This document shows, in pieces, positions 1-13,752 of a stretch of 64,000 bases of DNA. Location: assembly GCA_000320605.2 (NCBI GenBank), contig KB445807.1, positions 497,825 through 561,824 on the forward strand, read 5' to 3'. Positions within the stretch are counted from its first letter, which is position 1. Every line of letters starts with the position of its first letter. The notes below the pieces were generated by a model. It worked only from the letters and a program-made list of their open reading frames with translations. It did not search any database and had not been told where the DNA came from. Position numbers and translations under genes: made by a program. The stretch is from Gelatoporia subvermispora B (taxonomy: Eukaryota; Basidiomycota; Agaricomycetes; Polyporales; Gelatoporiaceae).

Positions 1-3000
1 CTCAGTGGGAGGCAGAGGTGCGCAAATCCCTTGCGAACAAGAAAGCCGCCGCCGCGCCGTCTCTTTCGAAGCAAGAGCTTGCGCTAGTGCAAGCTCAGCT
101 CGACAAAGAGGCCCAAATCCGAAAGCGGGTCGCCAAGATTAAGGCTCGACTGGAACGCGGATTGAATATCATTCATAGTATCCTCGCATCCCGCGTGGAG
201 GACGTACGCTCTGTGATTTCACCTATCGCCAGTCTCCTGTTGCAGAGTGCCTTTGGCAAAGCGGTGGGCTTGGTCGGAGATAAGTCCTTCGTGACCTACG
301 TGGTGCGTCGAAATGTGAAGTGGCCAATAAACTAGCTTGCGATGATATATGACAGGATTTGGCCGACGCTTGCTCGGAGCGCTTGGGCACGTTCAGACGT
401 TGGGTGGGTGTCGCTACATTGCGCAGCCTCAAGGTCGAGGGTATTTCCGAAGAGCTGCAAGTCGAACCTTTGAATTGTGCGCACTCAATCGAACAAACAC
501 CATCCAATATTATCAGCTAACTGATTCCGTTCTCTGTAGCGCTTGTCATTCGAGTACTATACAGACTTCGTTCGCTGTCCGAGCAGTCTTCCTTTGATGC
601 TGCCACTTTTTCGTATGCCTACGCTCTCCTGAGTGAGGTGTTCATGCAAGGAGGTATCGCTATAACCGAGGAAGACGATCCCCTCGAACAGATAGCACTT
701 GCACTGGATGTCGTCAAGTTTCACGGTGGCGAATGTATGTTCATCCTCTCAGCTCCGCAAGATTCCGCTTATGCTGCATTGCAGTCTCCGATACACTCTT
801 CCCGCGTAGCCGCGCCATAGAAGACCTGATTCATTTAATCAGGAACCAGCCCAAACTCGCCAAGGAGGCCTCGTCTGCATTGATCGACCTCGGTCAGGCA
901 ATGCAGTCAACGGCCACCCGTAATGAGACTTCTATCTTATTACAAGGCCTTTTGGTGCAAGAGGTGTATGTCAGGAATTCTTGTCTGCAAACGCTCCAGG
1001 TACGAGGCCTTCGAAACAGCGAGGCAATACGCGCTGAGATCATGTATAGCCATTCGACCTGACGGACCTTGACTGGTCTCCACATCTCTGGCTAGCCTGT
1101 CACGACGACGATGAACAGAATGCTAGGTCTGCTCGGCATATTTGGGAAGACAATGGTTTCGATGTTCCCGAAACATTCCTGCGAGATATGTTACCATTCC
1201 TTGGTGCGTCGCATGTTCCCTGATCTATGATTGTCCCTGAAGAAGCTTTCAGAGCACTCGCACGCATACGTGCGCAACAGTGCTTCGGCAGCGCTCGCAG
1301 AAGGCATCGTCGACCAGTGGCCCCAGTTGATCAGCAATGCACTGGATAGTTTGAAGGAGTTTTACCGGGAGAAAGTGCGTATTTATTGACAAAGGTGTAA
1401 GACTCATCAGCTCACACCTCACATTTGAAACAGGCGAAAGTCCTTGCGCCCGAATATGACGAATATGTGGGTATTTCTCGTTGCATGCAATGTCAGTGTT
1501 GACCAATCTCGCTTCAGGGTATGATCATCGCACAAAGCCTCGATCGTGCAGATCCTTGGCCGGCACGTGTCGCGGTCGCTAGGACATTCGAGTTGTTGTC
1601 TCCTGCCTTCGGGAAGGGGGACGTCGAGCCTTTCTTCAAGTTCCTCGTTCAGGATAAAGCTCTGGGTGACCGTAATGCCGATGTTCGTCGCGGCATGCTC
1701 CAGGCTGGAACTGTCGTGATCGATCTCCACGGCAAAGCATGTCTTGCTGAACTTATCTCGATGTTCGAAAATCAACTGGCCTCTTCTAACGTTGCCTCGG
1801 AAAGCGCGGATTCGATAAAGGAAGCTATCGTCATTCTCTTCGGGCGCGTTGCGAGGCATCTGGACCCTACCGATCCTCGGATCCCTCAGATTGTCGAGAG
1901 ATTGATTGAAGCTCTCAAAACTCCAGCGGAGCAGGTTCAGGTAGCTGTTGCTGACTGTCTCGCACCATTAGTCAAGATCATGCAAACACCCGCTGAAAAT
2001 CTTGTGGATCGGTTGATGGGTGAACTCTCCGATGCGCCAAAGTACGCAGCGCGACGCGGTGCGGCTTATGGTCTTGCAGGTATCATCCAAGGCGTCGGAA
2101 TCTCCGCTATCAAGGATTACAACATTGTTGAGCGGCTGAAGGCCGCTACAGAAGACAAGAAGCGATATGAACCTCGTCAAGGAGCAATGTTTGCCTTTGA
2201 AACATTCTCAAGTACTCTAGGACGACTATTTGAGCCATACGTGATTCACATTCTTCCTGTGCTTCTCAATACCTTCGGCGACTCCACTCCTGATGTACGT
2301 GAAGCTGCCTATGATGCGGCCAGGGTCATCATGGCAAATATGTCTGGCTATGGTGTCAAAACAATCCTGCCATCCTTGCTCTCAGGTCTGGACGAGAAAC
2401 AGTGGAGAACAAAAAAGGGCTCCATCGAATTACTTGGTATGATGGCGTATTGCGCCCCCAAGCAATTATCTCAATCACTTCCCATTGTCATCCCTCGACT
2501 CACTGGCGTCTTGACGGATTCGCACGCGCAGGTTCGAGTAGCCGCAAACAAGAGCTTGAAGCAATTTGGAGAGGTCATCAGCAATCCGGAGATCCAATCG
2601 CTCGTACCTGTCTTCCTTAAAGCCATGGTGGATCCTGCAAAGACGCCTAATGCATTGTCTTCCCTCCTCAAAACCTCCTTTGCGCATTATATCGACCATT
2701 CGTCCCTGGCTTTGGTATGACCGTTTACACAGTTAACCAGTTGCTTTGACTGATAGCATGCAGGTTGTCCCGATTATCGAGCGCGGGCTTCGTGAACGTG
2801 GCGCTGACACCAAGAAGAAGGCTGCGCAGATTGTAGGCAATCTTGCCTCCTTGACAGATTCCAAGGATTTCGTACCCTACCTCTCTCGTTTACTCCCGAT
2901 GGTCCATGTAGTCCTTGTGGACCCTGTTCCTGAAGCAAGAGCAACGGCAGCGAAGGCGCTAGGAACGCTGGTAGAGCGTCTGGGAGAGATACACTTCCCA

Positions 3001-6000
3001 GATCTCGTGCCTGGTCTTCTTCGTACCTTGAAGACCGACACCTCGGGCGTTGACAGACAAGGTGCGGCGCAAGGTCTGAGTGAAGTCCTTTCGGGCCTAG
3101 GAATGGAACGGATGGAAGGTCTACTGCCCGATATCATCGCCAATGCACAATCGCCACGGAGCACAGTCAGAGAGGGCTTCATGTCTCTTCTCGTCTTCTT
3201 GCCAGCTACCTTCGGCACTCGGTTCCAACCCCATCTGCCCAAGATCATTCCTCCTATACTTTCGGGTCTTTCGGATACAGAGGATTACGTGCGGGAGGCA
3301 GCTATGCGCGCAGGTCGGATGATTGTCACCAATTACTCGAACAAAGCCATCGACTTACTTCTGCCCGAACTGGAGAGAGGGATGTTCGACCCAGGATGGC
3401 GTATCAGGGTAAGTCTTATTATTCTTGAGGGGTGCGCTCTTCTCATGAATTGCGCTACTACAGCAATCCTCTATCACTCTTGTCGGAGAGTTATTATTCA
3501 AGGTCTCAGGTATTAGTGGTAAGGCTGAGATCGAAGAAGATGAAGAAGTTGCAGACACTGCTATGGCTGAGACATCCCGTCGTGCCCTCGTTGAAATTCT
3601 CGGAATCGAACGCAGAGACAGAATTTTGTCTGCTCTATACTTGGCGCGTCAAGATTCGGTCAACGTGGTTCGCCAATCCTCGGTTCGTATCTGGAAAGCA
3701 CTGGTGCACAATACACCTCGGACTGGTAAGGCGACCATTAATCTGTTACATGGTTTCTCTGATGTGAATTGTAGTACGCGAACTTCTGCCGGAGCTTCTT
3801 ACGCAGATCATCATGCTGCTCGCCAGTACAGAGCCCGACCAACAAGAGGTGAGGGCTTCAGACACCTATCATGCCACTAATAGGGTTGACGCGAGCTTGT
3901 ATGACTGCCGCGCAGACTGCCGCTCGTACCATTACCGAATTATGCCGCAAGTCTGGAGAGAAAATCATGGGAGAAATCACTACCATTTTGCGCTCGAAGT
4001 CAACGTCCACAGATCCCCAGACACGCGAAGGCGTCTGTCTGACCCTATGCGAACTAATGTGAGTCACACCACTGTATGTTTGCCAATGTGCTAATACTTC
4101 AATAGGGAGAGCACTACAGATAATCAGCGCGAAGGTTACGAAGACGAGATTGTGCACATGGTTCGCAGCGCCCTCGTAGACGACGAAGCAAATGTCCGTT
4201 CCGCAGCTGCGAAGGCATTCGATATTCTGCAAGAGCAGTTGGGAGCAAAGGCTATTGATGAGACTATTCCGACATTGCTCGAAGCTCTGCGCCAGCCTGG
4301 TCAGAGTTCTGGCACTGCTTTACAGGCTTTGAGAGAAGTTATGACGGTAAGAGGGCATATGATATCGGTGCATGCCTATTCTCACGTGGGTACTTGAAAG
4401 GTCCGCGCTGCTACGGTATTCCCAGTCCTCATTCCCACATTGACGGCGATACCCATGACGGTGTTCAACGCACGCGCGCTTGCATCTCTGGTCACGGTTG
4501 CCGGCTCCGCTCTGAGCAAACGCTTGACAGTCATCCTTACGGCTCTGGTCAAAGTCGTCGAGGAACCAAGTACAAAAGACAATAACGAGCTGAGTTCCGC
4601 TGTGAATGAAGCCGTTCGTGCATTGCTAGCTTCTATCTGTGATCCTGAAGGTCTCAATACGCTAATGCTCCTGCTTCTCGGATGGTGAGATTTTCTTTGT
4701 GTGACCCCGAAAATATGTTCTTACTATCATTGCAGGGCGAAGCATGACTCGGTGCAACGTCGTGTCAGCGCTTGCGACCTATTTACCCTCTTCTGCGATG
4801 TCTCGGAACTGGATTCATCCCTTTACCGTGTTGACTGGGTAAGGCAGCTGGTAACGCTCATGGATGACAGCCAAGTCCCTGTACACGCTGCTGCTCTACG
4901 GGCGCTCGATGCTTTCGTCAAGTCGGTCCCCAAGGATGAACTGGAACCCCTGGTCGTTCCTCTTCGCCGCACAATCGAAAGCACAGGCGCCCCAGGAACA
5001 TATGTTCCCGGGTTCAGTCTGCCCAAAGGTGTTGCGCCCATGGTCCCGATTATCATTGCAGGTCTTACTACCGGTAATAACGAGCAGCGTGAGAACGCTG
5101 CTTATGCTATTGGTGATCTGGTGGAACGCACGTCGCAAGAAGCTATCAAGCCATTTGTCGTTCCTTTCACTGGGCCACTCATCCGTGTTGCAACGCAATC
5201 TGCCACATACCCTCCCGCGGTCAAGTCAGGAATTCTGTCCGCCCTGGCCACAATGCTTGAACGTATTCCGGCATTCGTCAAGCCGTTCTTCCCGCAATTA
5301 CAACGCACATTCATGAAGAGCGCCAGTGATCCTGCGAGCCAAGCTGTTCGCTCCCGGGCAGCACACGCCCTTGGCATGCTTATGCGCAGCCAGACCCGTG
5401 CCGATCCAGTTGTCACAGAGTTGTTGACCACGGCGAAAAACAGCGAGGACGACGTTGCGAGCAGTCTTATACAAGCACTGGCATTGGTGCTGCGAAGCGC
5501 TTGGGCCAACGTCGGAGAGAAGGCACGAGATGCGTGTGTTGAACTGGTGGCAGAATCGTTTAGGGCGAGTCACGATGGTAGGCAATGTGTTCTCAAGTAA
5601 CGCAGCCATCCACTCATGTCTTCCTTCTAGAACATTACTCAGATGCGATTGGAGCTCTCTTCGTAGCCTTGTCGTCAGACGTACAGCTCGTAAAACCCAT
5701 TATCGAGTGCGCTTAGTCTTCGATCTCCCCCAGTTGTACGGCTCACAACTTCTTCTTCCAGAGCGCATCTTGTGGCGGGCACGCCTCCATCCTCACTCTC
5801 CTCGCGCTGTATCCTTGCGGCTGTATCTCCAGATGAGGATGGACAAGACCATGGGCCCAATGTGTTCAAGCAGCTTGACATTCTTCGTAACGTCGCACAG
5901 AAGTTGCAAGAAAGTATAGCAAGCGAACGTCCGTCAACAGTCCGTCCAGCTCGCGAAGCAAGAGACATACTCAAGGCCATCGACGACGACGATTTACAAG

Positions 6001-6014
6001 GACTGTTCTCATGA
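1..6014 (+). CDS. GCN1: GCN1, translational activator / eIF2alpha-kinase partner (5'-partial)
   Basis: Ribosome-associated HEAT-repeat scaffold of the general amino-acid control pathway; it helps activate the kinase GCN2 when uncharged tRNA accumulates. The window opens inside an exon (frame starts at base 3, QWEAEVRKSL). About a dozen exons follow, the longest 1521-2720 and 2746-3410. Family hallmarks seen are YAARRGAAYGLAGII and WRTKKGSIELLGMMAYCAPK, the latter in the eEF3-like central region, and NEQRENAAYAIGDLVERT near the C-terminus. Helical HEAT repeats run throughout with no membrane segment. The last exon ends DDDDLQGLFS with a TGA at 6012-6014. The family is about 2,600-2,700 residues, so a large N-terminal part lies upstream of the window. 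No frameshift was noticed. Some small exon edges between 350 and 1520 are uncertain. Confidence 0.95.
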
Positions 6015-6499
6015 GCGTCCTGAACTTCTAGTGCTTGAGTCACATCGCTATTTGTACGGATCATGATGTTTGTAGATATTTGGCGCAGGCGCACAGCCAG
6101 GAGCCGGGATTAGACTGCCTTCCTTTTCCGTCACTCAACGCCGCCACGTGGAGCGAGCACCGCGACGGGCAACGGCCGATATCGCATCTCGAGCAAGCTT
6201 GTAAAAGCACGAGCATTATTTACCACTGATCTTACACCAATGCGTCTGTATGCGATTGTGAATCGCAGCCATGCTAAGCCATGGTCGTCCACGCGAGCAA
6301 GCTCCCGCTCACCTGAAGATCCGACCACGTGACATTCGGTCCGGTCAATGATCACATGATATGCGTCCGCCACCGGATGCGCGACGGGCGCTACCCCACA
6401 AGTTCCGGCTCGGCGCAGACCCACACAGACCTGAGCCGACCTACAGCGGCCTACAGCCTATCCTCGACCATCCCCCTTCTTCGTCTTGAACAAGACTTT
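6015..6499. other. Intergenic, GCN1 3' end to GCDH promoter
   Basis: 485 bp with no coding sequence that I can support. It holds the GCN1 3' UTR and the upstream region of the glutaryl-CoA dehydrogenase gene, both on the same strand. No clear TATA box was seen. Confidence 0.6.
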
Positions 6500-8607
6500 A
6501 TGTATACCACAGGAATTACTCGCGGGGTGAAGACTGCAGTGAGGTCGAGCAAGGGTGGGAGATGCTTCGCCGCCGCCGCGTGTCGAGGAATCTCGACGTC
6601 CATGCCCCCGCCCAAGGGAGCATCGTCAGGTGGGTATCTTGAGATATCAGCAACTTGTGCAGAATAAATGACACACTTCGCGCGCTCCTTGCGCAGCCAA
6701 GTTTGACTGGGAGGTATGACTGTAACATTCGCACGCGAGAAGCAGACGTATAACTCGAAGGGACGCTAGGACCCTCTGTCTCTTGACAACTTACTGACAG
6801 AGGATGAACGTGCAATCCGGTGCGCCATAAATTTATGAGTATGTTGGGGCGGCTCGACTGACTCAATGTTGTTGCGCCAGCGATTCTGCTCACGCCTTCT
6901 GTCAAGTGAGCACTCCGATGTCGGCTATTTCGGCGGCTTTCTCAGTGTTCATAATCCCTAGGAGCAACTCGTGCCCCGAGTACTTGAAGCCCAGCGAACA
7001 GAAGGTATGCGTCTCCCTTTTTTTTATTACCAGTGCTGTCCCTCACCTCTCGTATCCAGCGTTCAATAACGACCTACTACCCTCGATGGGCGCACTCGGC
7101 TTCCTCGGTCCCACAATTGAAGGATACGGCTGTGCGGGCGTCAGCAGCGTTGCATATGGCCTCATCGCACGCGAAGTCGAGCGGTAAGCCAAATCTCCCA
7201 CCAAGTTTGCTACAGACATACTGACATCCGTGCAGCGTAGATTCGGGTTACCGCTCGACATTCTCGGTGCAGAGCTCGCTCGTAATGCATCCAATCAACG
7301 AGTACGGGACACAGGCGCAGAAGGACAAATATCTGCCGCGGCTCGGTGCGTGTATATGGCTCCGTCTGCACATTTCGGCTGAGTTGCGCGCACATAGCGA
7401 AGGGCGAGATTATAGGATGTTTCGTACGTGTTCTCGCTTCGCTGAACAAGCGAATTTTTACTGAGATTCTGAGCAGGGTCTGACAGAGCCTAACCACGGC
7501 TCGGATCCTGCTAGCATGGAAACAACCGCGGAGGAAGTAGATGGCGGGTTCGTCCTGAACGGCGCCAAGACGTGGATATCGAGTGCGCCCGTTGCGTAAG
7601 TGGCCCTCGTATCATCTCTCACGTGCGATGGCAAGCCTGACTGTACCGAAGCGACCTCTTCGTGATCTGGGCGATTTGCAAGTGGGACGGGAAAGTCCGC
7701 GGATTCCTGCTCGAAAAGGTGCATTTTCCCGTATCCTCCCCAGCGACCCTCTAACACGCTAGCACAGGGCACGAAAGGCCTCTCCACCACGACCATAAAG
7801 AATAAGCTCGCGCTGCGGTGCTCGCTCACCGGCTCGATCTTCATGGATAACGTCCGTGCGGGGCACGACGCACTGCTGCCAGGCGTGAGCGGGCTCAAGG
7901 GCCCGTTCGGGTGTCTGAACAACGCGCGGTACGGCATCTCGTGGGGCACGATGGGCGCGCTGGAGGACTGCGTGCACCGCGCACGCGAGTACGCGCTCGC
8001 GCGTCGCCAGTTCGGCCGTCCGCTTGCATCGTTCCAGCTTGTGCAGAAGAAGCTCGTCGACGCGCAGACGGAGGTCACGCTCGGCCTGCTCGCAAGTTTG
8101 CAGGTATGTCTGACCCAGAGGATCGCAGCGAGTGGTAGGACTGGCTACTGAGTAATGAGCGGTATGAATGGCTGTAGGTCGGCCGACTGAAGGACGAGGG
8201 CAAAGCAGCCCCCGCGATGATCAGCCTGGTGAAGCGCAACAACTGCGGAAAGGCGCTTGAGCACGCGCGTAAGGTGCTCGACATCCTGGGCGGCAACGCC
8301 TGCTCAGACGAGTGCGTGGCGCCCACTTGCTCCCGCGTACCACAATGCTAATGTCTTATGGATCAAACAGATACCACGTCGGGCGGCACGTTGCAAACCT
8401 ACAGGTCGTAAACACGTACGAAGGTGAGTGGCGCCTGTCCCACTCCGCGCGCGGTGCGATGGTGCCTGACGCCTGCGCGCCTTCTAGGGACACACGTTAG
8501 TACGCTCACTGTACGCGCGCGACGGTGCGGGCTGACAGGGTTTGCAGGACATCCATGCGTTGATCCTCGGAAAGGAGATCACTGGTATCGCGGCATTCGC
8601 GAACTAG
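6500..8607 (+). CDS. GCDH: Glutaryl-CoA dehydrogenase, mitochondrial
   Basis: FAD-dependent acyl-CoA dehydrogenase family enzyme that oxidises and decarboxylates glutaryl-CoA to crotonyl-CoA in lysine/tryptophan breakdown in the matrix. About a dozen short exons join to a complete protein. It starts [14 protein letters not shown], a basic, Ser/Arg-rich presequence fitting mitochondrial import. Diagnostic segments are [16 protein letters not shown], then [40 protein letters not shown], and [18 protein letters not shown]. The catalytic glutamate sits in [15 protein letters not shown] near the C-terminus, which is diagnostic for this subfamily. The stop is TAG at 8605-8607. It lies 151 bp from the convergent Pol X gene. 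The start was chosen as the first ATG giving a transit peptide in frame with the conserved KFDWEDPL segment. A general acyl-CoA dehydrogenase is the alternative but fits less well. Confidence 0.93.
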
Positions 8608-8758
8608 GCGGCGGAACACGTGTATTTCGAACGCATTGTATGAATTTGATTTTCAACGAGGCACAGATGAAGGGCAGGCCTGAGACACAAAGGTTAGCTT
8701 GAGATAACGGGGAAGACAACGCTGCATTGGTAGATGCCATGTCAGTGGCCTAACCCTG

Positions 8759-11629
8759 TCAAGCGTCGGCATTCCGCAGGGTGGGGTCTACCCACTCCAG
8801 CCCAAATAGGTCAAACACCTCCTTCTCTGTCTTTGGATAGAGTTGCTTGGAATCATATCGACGAGTGCTGCAAAAGCGTATTATCCAACCGCCGAGTTAC
8901 GAGTTACGAGAACTACTCACATGCCGGAACTATCAAATTTCATTCCGCTACCGATGACAGTGTCAGACGAAGTCCTATCAGGACGGATGCGAAAACGTAA
9001 ACCTACCACTTCTGCTTCGCCCACTCTCGCAAGTCCCGCTGGAACATGATCGAGCCGCTCCTGCATCGCACAGCCCCACGTACTCATCAGAACACCGGGG
9101 CACACGAGCGCTACAAGCGCCAAGGGCCGCTCACCATCCGATCACCGCTGTCCAGTACACCTCCGGGCGAGCGAAAATGAGGTCGAGACGCCGGCGCGTG
9201 CCAGTCGCGTACGGCGAGGAGGGTGGCAGGATGAAGACGGTGAGCGCCTTCTCGAGCGAGTCCCAGTGCGTCGTACGGAGCGGGTTGTGCGCGTGGAATC
9301 CAGACAGATCTAACGATTTGTGGGGTTTTGTAAGATGTAAGCGTGAGACGGCGTGCGAGGTGCAGGCGAATGTGTGTTGGACCCACGCATAACATGTGTA
9401 ACCATCCCTGCGCCATAACGGTCGGTAATAGTGGGCGCTGAGATGAGGAGATGCGTACCCCGCTCGTGCAATCGTCGGACGAAACGCTTGCAGAGGCCCG
9501 TTGCTTTGGATGGGTCGGGGTGTGTGAACACGATGTCAACGTCGTTGCTCTCGGGCTTTCCCCGTCGATATCTCCAGGGAAAGATAACATAAATCAATTA
9601 GACTTTGATTGAGAACAAATGAAGTACATACCCGCCTACGATAGTGGATACACAGCCTGGCTCGAGTTCGTCCAATTCCCTCACTATAACCCTACCCATT
9701 TCTTCGACTTCATCGCGAGGAATCCTGTGATATCGTCAACGGTGAAATGCAATGATTTTGCAATAACGCACACCTACTTCTTTGCCAAATCCTCCCTCAG
9801 GCCGAGGGCGATCCTTACCCAATCGTCGCCGAGCCCAGCTTCCCCTTCATCTTCTCGTCCACCCGGCCTCCGGTGCTGCTTGTGCGCCTGCTCAACCTCG
9901 ATAACCTGACTAGTCTCCTCCATGTTCCGAATGGAGTCGACGCCATAGTATATCTCTAGGTCTTCGAGTGTGCGCAGGCCGAGGGCGTACAATCTCCGTG
10001 CGGTGTTCGGACCGATACCGTAGATAGAGGAGAAGAGGGAGAGGGTTTGGAAGCGCGTGGACTCGACAATTGTCTCTGGTAGAAATAATGGAGTTTGCGG
10101 GTGCGGGTAGGTGCGGGTAGCAAACTCACGAGCCTCAGGGATGTGCCCAGTGTCCACGAATTCCTCCACCTGTGAGATGGCACGTCCGTGACAAACTCCA
10201 CATTGTAGAGATGTAGTACATACCAGACCTGTTATCTTGGTCCCGATGTGGGGGAGTTTCTCAACCTGCTTGACGGATGTAATCTTGTAAGGGTACGCTA
10301 AATGTAACGGTCGGTCAAGTGCCGACGTATCAGCGGTCGTATATATTCAATCAATCTGAAAGTACCTTTCACGGCCGATATCGCACGCTGGTAGCTCAGC
10401 GCACTGCGCGCCTCCCCCTCGAGGGCGCGGCTCTTGCAGATAATGCTGAGCTCGTCTGCGAGTGCCTGATTGGGGCAGACGAGAGGGGACGCGCGCTGGC
10501 ATGCAAAGCGCGAGGTATAGTCCAGCTGGTCGACATTTGTCGAGATCGGAGGATCTGGTGATAGAAGGTATGCGGGGATCTGCTGCTGCGCCGAAGGGGC
10601 TGCGGAGGGCCCCGCTTGAGTCTGGAAAGACGGCAGTAGGGATTCGCTGTCGACTGCGGAGTCTGCGGCTGCGGTGTGAGCGGGGGCCGGGGAGGAATGG
10701 AAAGATGGCTCATAGGAAGTGCGTGGCGCCGGAAACGGGTTGCGTGAGGACGCAGGGGAGGGGTATGGGTCGGAGCACGTGCATGGCTTCTCCTCGCAGT
10801 CAGGGCAATTCTGGACGGTTTCATTGTACAGATTTTCGAGGGCTACGTAGTTGCCACAAGGCAGCGGTTTTCCTGCCTTGACAGAGTCGCGAAGCCAGTC
10901 CGGGGTCACGATGGCCTTGGTTTTCTGTGGGGAAAGACGGAAGGAAGTGAGGACACCATGTGAAGACCATTGCCGACATGACAGATGGGGGTGTAGCTAA
11001 AGCAAATCGGGGGAGTATAGTCGGGGCACTGTGTCATGTACCCGCATCACACATCCATACCTCCGCAGCCTCGCGGCGCGCAGTAACTTTCTAAAAGAGC
11101 TTCGACGGCATAGGTTGCATGCAGCGGCGTGCATGTGGCGCGCGTGTTGTGAATGGATGGTCAACCATTGGATTCGCGCCTTACAAACGAGGCGAAGAAT
11201 ACACGGATGTCACGTCCCCCTCCTTCAATTTGCTCGGGGGATCAAGGAGATAGGCGAACGAGTTCCAAAATATGTATGGCAAAGACTTTAGAACCACCGG
11301 GTATCCGGCAATCCGTCGATACTTACAGCGAGCGTCCATGATATGTGCCGCTCGAGGCGTCGGCGCATATGAATTGCTGTGATAATGACATCCGCGTCTT
11401 CGGCGTCTCGGCATACGGCGTCCGCATTACGCTCCGCGAGCATGTACAGCTCGGAGATAGCAGCAATGTCGATCTTCGCTTGAACTATATAAATCTTGAT
11501 ATTTGGTAGAGCCTTGGCATACGAAGAGACCTTGGATCGCTTCGAGGTAGTAAGGTGAGATGTGGAGGGTTCGGACTGGGACCGGGACGAAGACTGATGA
11601 GGTAGCGGTGCGGGCCGTTTGAATGGCAT
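8759..11629 (-). CDS. Family X DNA polymerase (Pol4 / Pol lambda-like) with BRCT domain
   Basis: Nuclear repair polymerase used in gap filling and end joining. Reading the minus strand: the N-terminus MPFKRPAPLPHQ is followed by a BRCT domain split over two exons (11629-11337, and from 10924, VTPDWLRDSVKAGKPLPCG). A Ser/Pro-rich linker leads to the 8-kDa domain (YKITSVKQVEKLPHIGTKI) with the helix-hairpin-helix IYGIGPNTARRLYALG. The palm has the strand GCVSTIVGG with YRRGKPESNDVDIVFTH, whose DVD pair is catalytic, and the third Asp is in RRRLDLIFARP. The C-terminal end is FDSSGITRRYDSK then DPTLRNADA, stop at 8759-8761. All catalytic aspartates are present, so it looks functional. An in-frame ATG 18 bp upstream (11647) is an alternative start. 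An exon between 11336 and 10925 may be missing from this model. Confidence 0.9.
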
Positions 11630-12549
11630 GTCTAGGGCAAGAAACAAGGCGGTTTAGCGAGCGCAAAAACAGGGGAATGGCTTCCTGGAGCGGTGTAGCA
11701 CGCGGAGACAAAATATGGTACTAGGTTTCGGAGTTATGACGTCGTTTGAGGCCGCCTTATCGCTACTGATACAAAATTTGAGACAGAACTCAAAGGTAGG
11801 TCGAGACTCGGCGAATGTCCTTGAACGGAAACCAGAGTTTGCAATCTTGCAAACCTTCGGATGTTGGTCCAAGGGGATAAGAACTTGCAAGGTTCAAACA
11901 TTACATGCGATGAAGTTGGCCCTCCGATGAGCGGGTCCGGTTTTCCCGGTCGGAACTCTTTGGCGCCCAAGGCTGTGTGGCTTCGAGCGCTTAGCGGAAT
12001 TTGTTGAAATTGTCATCGACCTTCGCCGCAGCTGCTGCGGGGGTCAATGCACAGCAGCCTCATATCGGCACCGCTTTTTGGGAGATGGGGAGGAGATGGC
12101 AAGAACACGGTCGAGTTTATACTAGTCCTCGGGCTAATCGTGTTCATACAGGCTCAGGCTCTTGTGCGGAGCGCCAGGGAGCGCCCCACGATCATTTCTC
12201 CGCGCGGGCGGGACACGCAGGATTGGAAAGAAAACGAATCCAATTCAAAGTTCTGAGCAGGATACAAAGATCTGCGATAAAACTATTATTAGCATCCTCG
12301 GAGGATCCAGATCTGGCGAGCGACAAGTCCTGGGTGGGCGTTATTTCCGCACCTCGAGGCGGAGCCGGAGGCGCTGCTCCTGTCTTCACCGCTGGTGCCT
12401 GGCAGCGGGTGCGATCGTGCGAGTGCGTGTATTGCACACACCCTCTACGATAGGCATGGGCCCGATCTCTTCTCGCCAATGTAGCAGGCGGTGCCGGCAT
12501 CTGCACTTGTTCTGCGGATGCGCTGCGGACATCGCCGTCAGTGGCACCA
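11630..12549. other. Divergent intergenic region between Pol X gene and 7TM gene
   Basis: About 0.9 kb without a coding segment I can support; open frames here are short and lack recognisable motifs. It should hold the Pol X promoter (reading left) and the upstream part of the 7TM gene promoter (reading right). Confidence 0.5.
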
Positions 12550-12590
12550 TCCAATCAGCAGGTAGGGTCCTTGAAAGGCGAGTATATAAC
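12550..12590 (+). promoter_or_regulatory. Core promoter: CCAAT and TATA boxes of the 7TM gene
   Basis: A CCAAT box (ccaatcag, about 12550) is followed about 30 bp later by tatataa (about 12583-12589). The ATG at 12635 is roughly 45 bp further on, a normal spacing for a short fungal 5' UTR, and it supports this start. Confidence 0.6.
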
Positions 12591-12634
12591 CAGCTGCGAT
12601 CCGTCCAACGAGTAGTACTACCCTTCCTCCTACC

Positions 12635-13752
12635 ATGTCCAACGGGATCAACTACGCCGACTTTGGCGGAATACATTCACTCGCAGGGGCTATCATCTTT
12701 GCGATTCTTTATGTCCCCCTTTTCTTCTACTTCCTGCGTCAGAGCATCCGCCGGCCGACATATGTCTTCATTGTTTTGACGGTCTTCTGTCTGAGTAAGT
12801 TTTACCGCCTCTCAACGGAACAGGCGAAACTAAGGCAAGGAACAGTTCGAGTAACATCATTTGTCCTACGTGCCGTCCTGGCCGGTTCCTCGTCCGCTGC
12901 ACAGAATTTGAACTTGTATATTGCGGAGCAAGTCATTTACAACGTTGGCTTCTTCGGTGTCCTCTACTCCGCTTACACCCTTGTTCTCGACCGGTAAGCT
13001 CTATCGTTCTCCCTTCCGCGAATTCTCGCTCACCACCCGCTTGCATTATTTAGAGAACTTGTCGCAGACCCCGACGGGAAACACTCCAGCTCATTAGGTC
13101 CTCTGCAAATCATCACACGCCTCATGCGCAACCGCCACCTGATTCGACTTACGCTCATGGCCGCCGTCGTGCTCGGTATCATTGGCGCGGTACGTCCCTT
13201 CCTTTCTTTGCACACTCAATATTACTGACAGGCGGCCGTATAGACCGACTTGGAATCGAGTAATCCCAGCGAGGTGAACACGGGCACGACGCTCCGCCGC
13301 GCGAGCATCTACATATTCCTCGTGGTTGCCTGCCTGCTCCTGATCGAGACGCTCATGTTCGCCATGGCAGAGCACACCGGTGCGTCCTTTCTCCCTCCTT
13401 GGTCGGGTTGAACCTACCGCTGACAATGCGCACGCACAGATGAGTACAGGCGACGAGATGACGAGTCTTTTGGTCTGAAGCACGGTGTACTCATCCTGCT
13501 CGGCATCGCGCTGCTCCTCGTCATGCGCGAAGCGTTCTTTGCCGCAACATCCACAAATGCGTCCAAGGTACATTTATTCGTGCTCCCCGTCCCCGCCCAC
13601 TCTGATTCTGAATCGGGTTACAGCAAGATAATGAGCACCTCTGGTACCCGCTCTCTGCGTTGCCGGAGTTACTCGCGGCCACACTCTTCATGACGCCGGG
13701 TCTCGTTCCTGCACGGACGGAGCTCCCTGAGACGAGGAGCGTATGGGCATAG
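12635..13752 (+). CDS. Seven-transmembrane protein, DUF7702-like
   Basis: Integral membrane protein of unknown function. Five exons join to about 280 residues starting MSNGINYADFGGIHSLAG. Hydrophobic segments are visible at about residues 13-32 (AIIFAILYVPLFFYFL), 41-52, 60-80 (VTSFVLRAVLAG), 85-105 (VIYNVGFFGVLYSAYTLVL), about 145-160 (LIRLTLMAAVVLGIIGA), about 180-200 (IYIFLVVACLLLIETLMFAM) and about 220-235 (HGVLILLGIALLLVMREAFF). The tail is ELPETRSVWA with TAG at 13750-13752. The layout and charged loops resemble the DUF7702 family common in basidiomycetes and ascomycetes. This is recognition by pattern; no search was made. No catalytic motif is visible. Confidence 0.75.

Noticed and set aside
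10462..10881. 139-codon plus-strand frame
   Set aside because: Antisense shadow of the Pol X linker exon.
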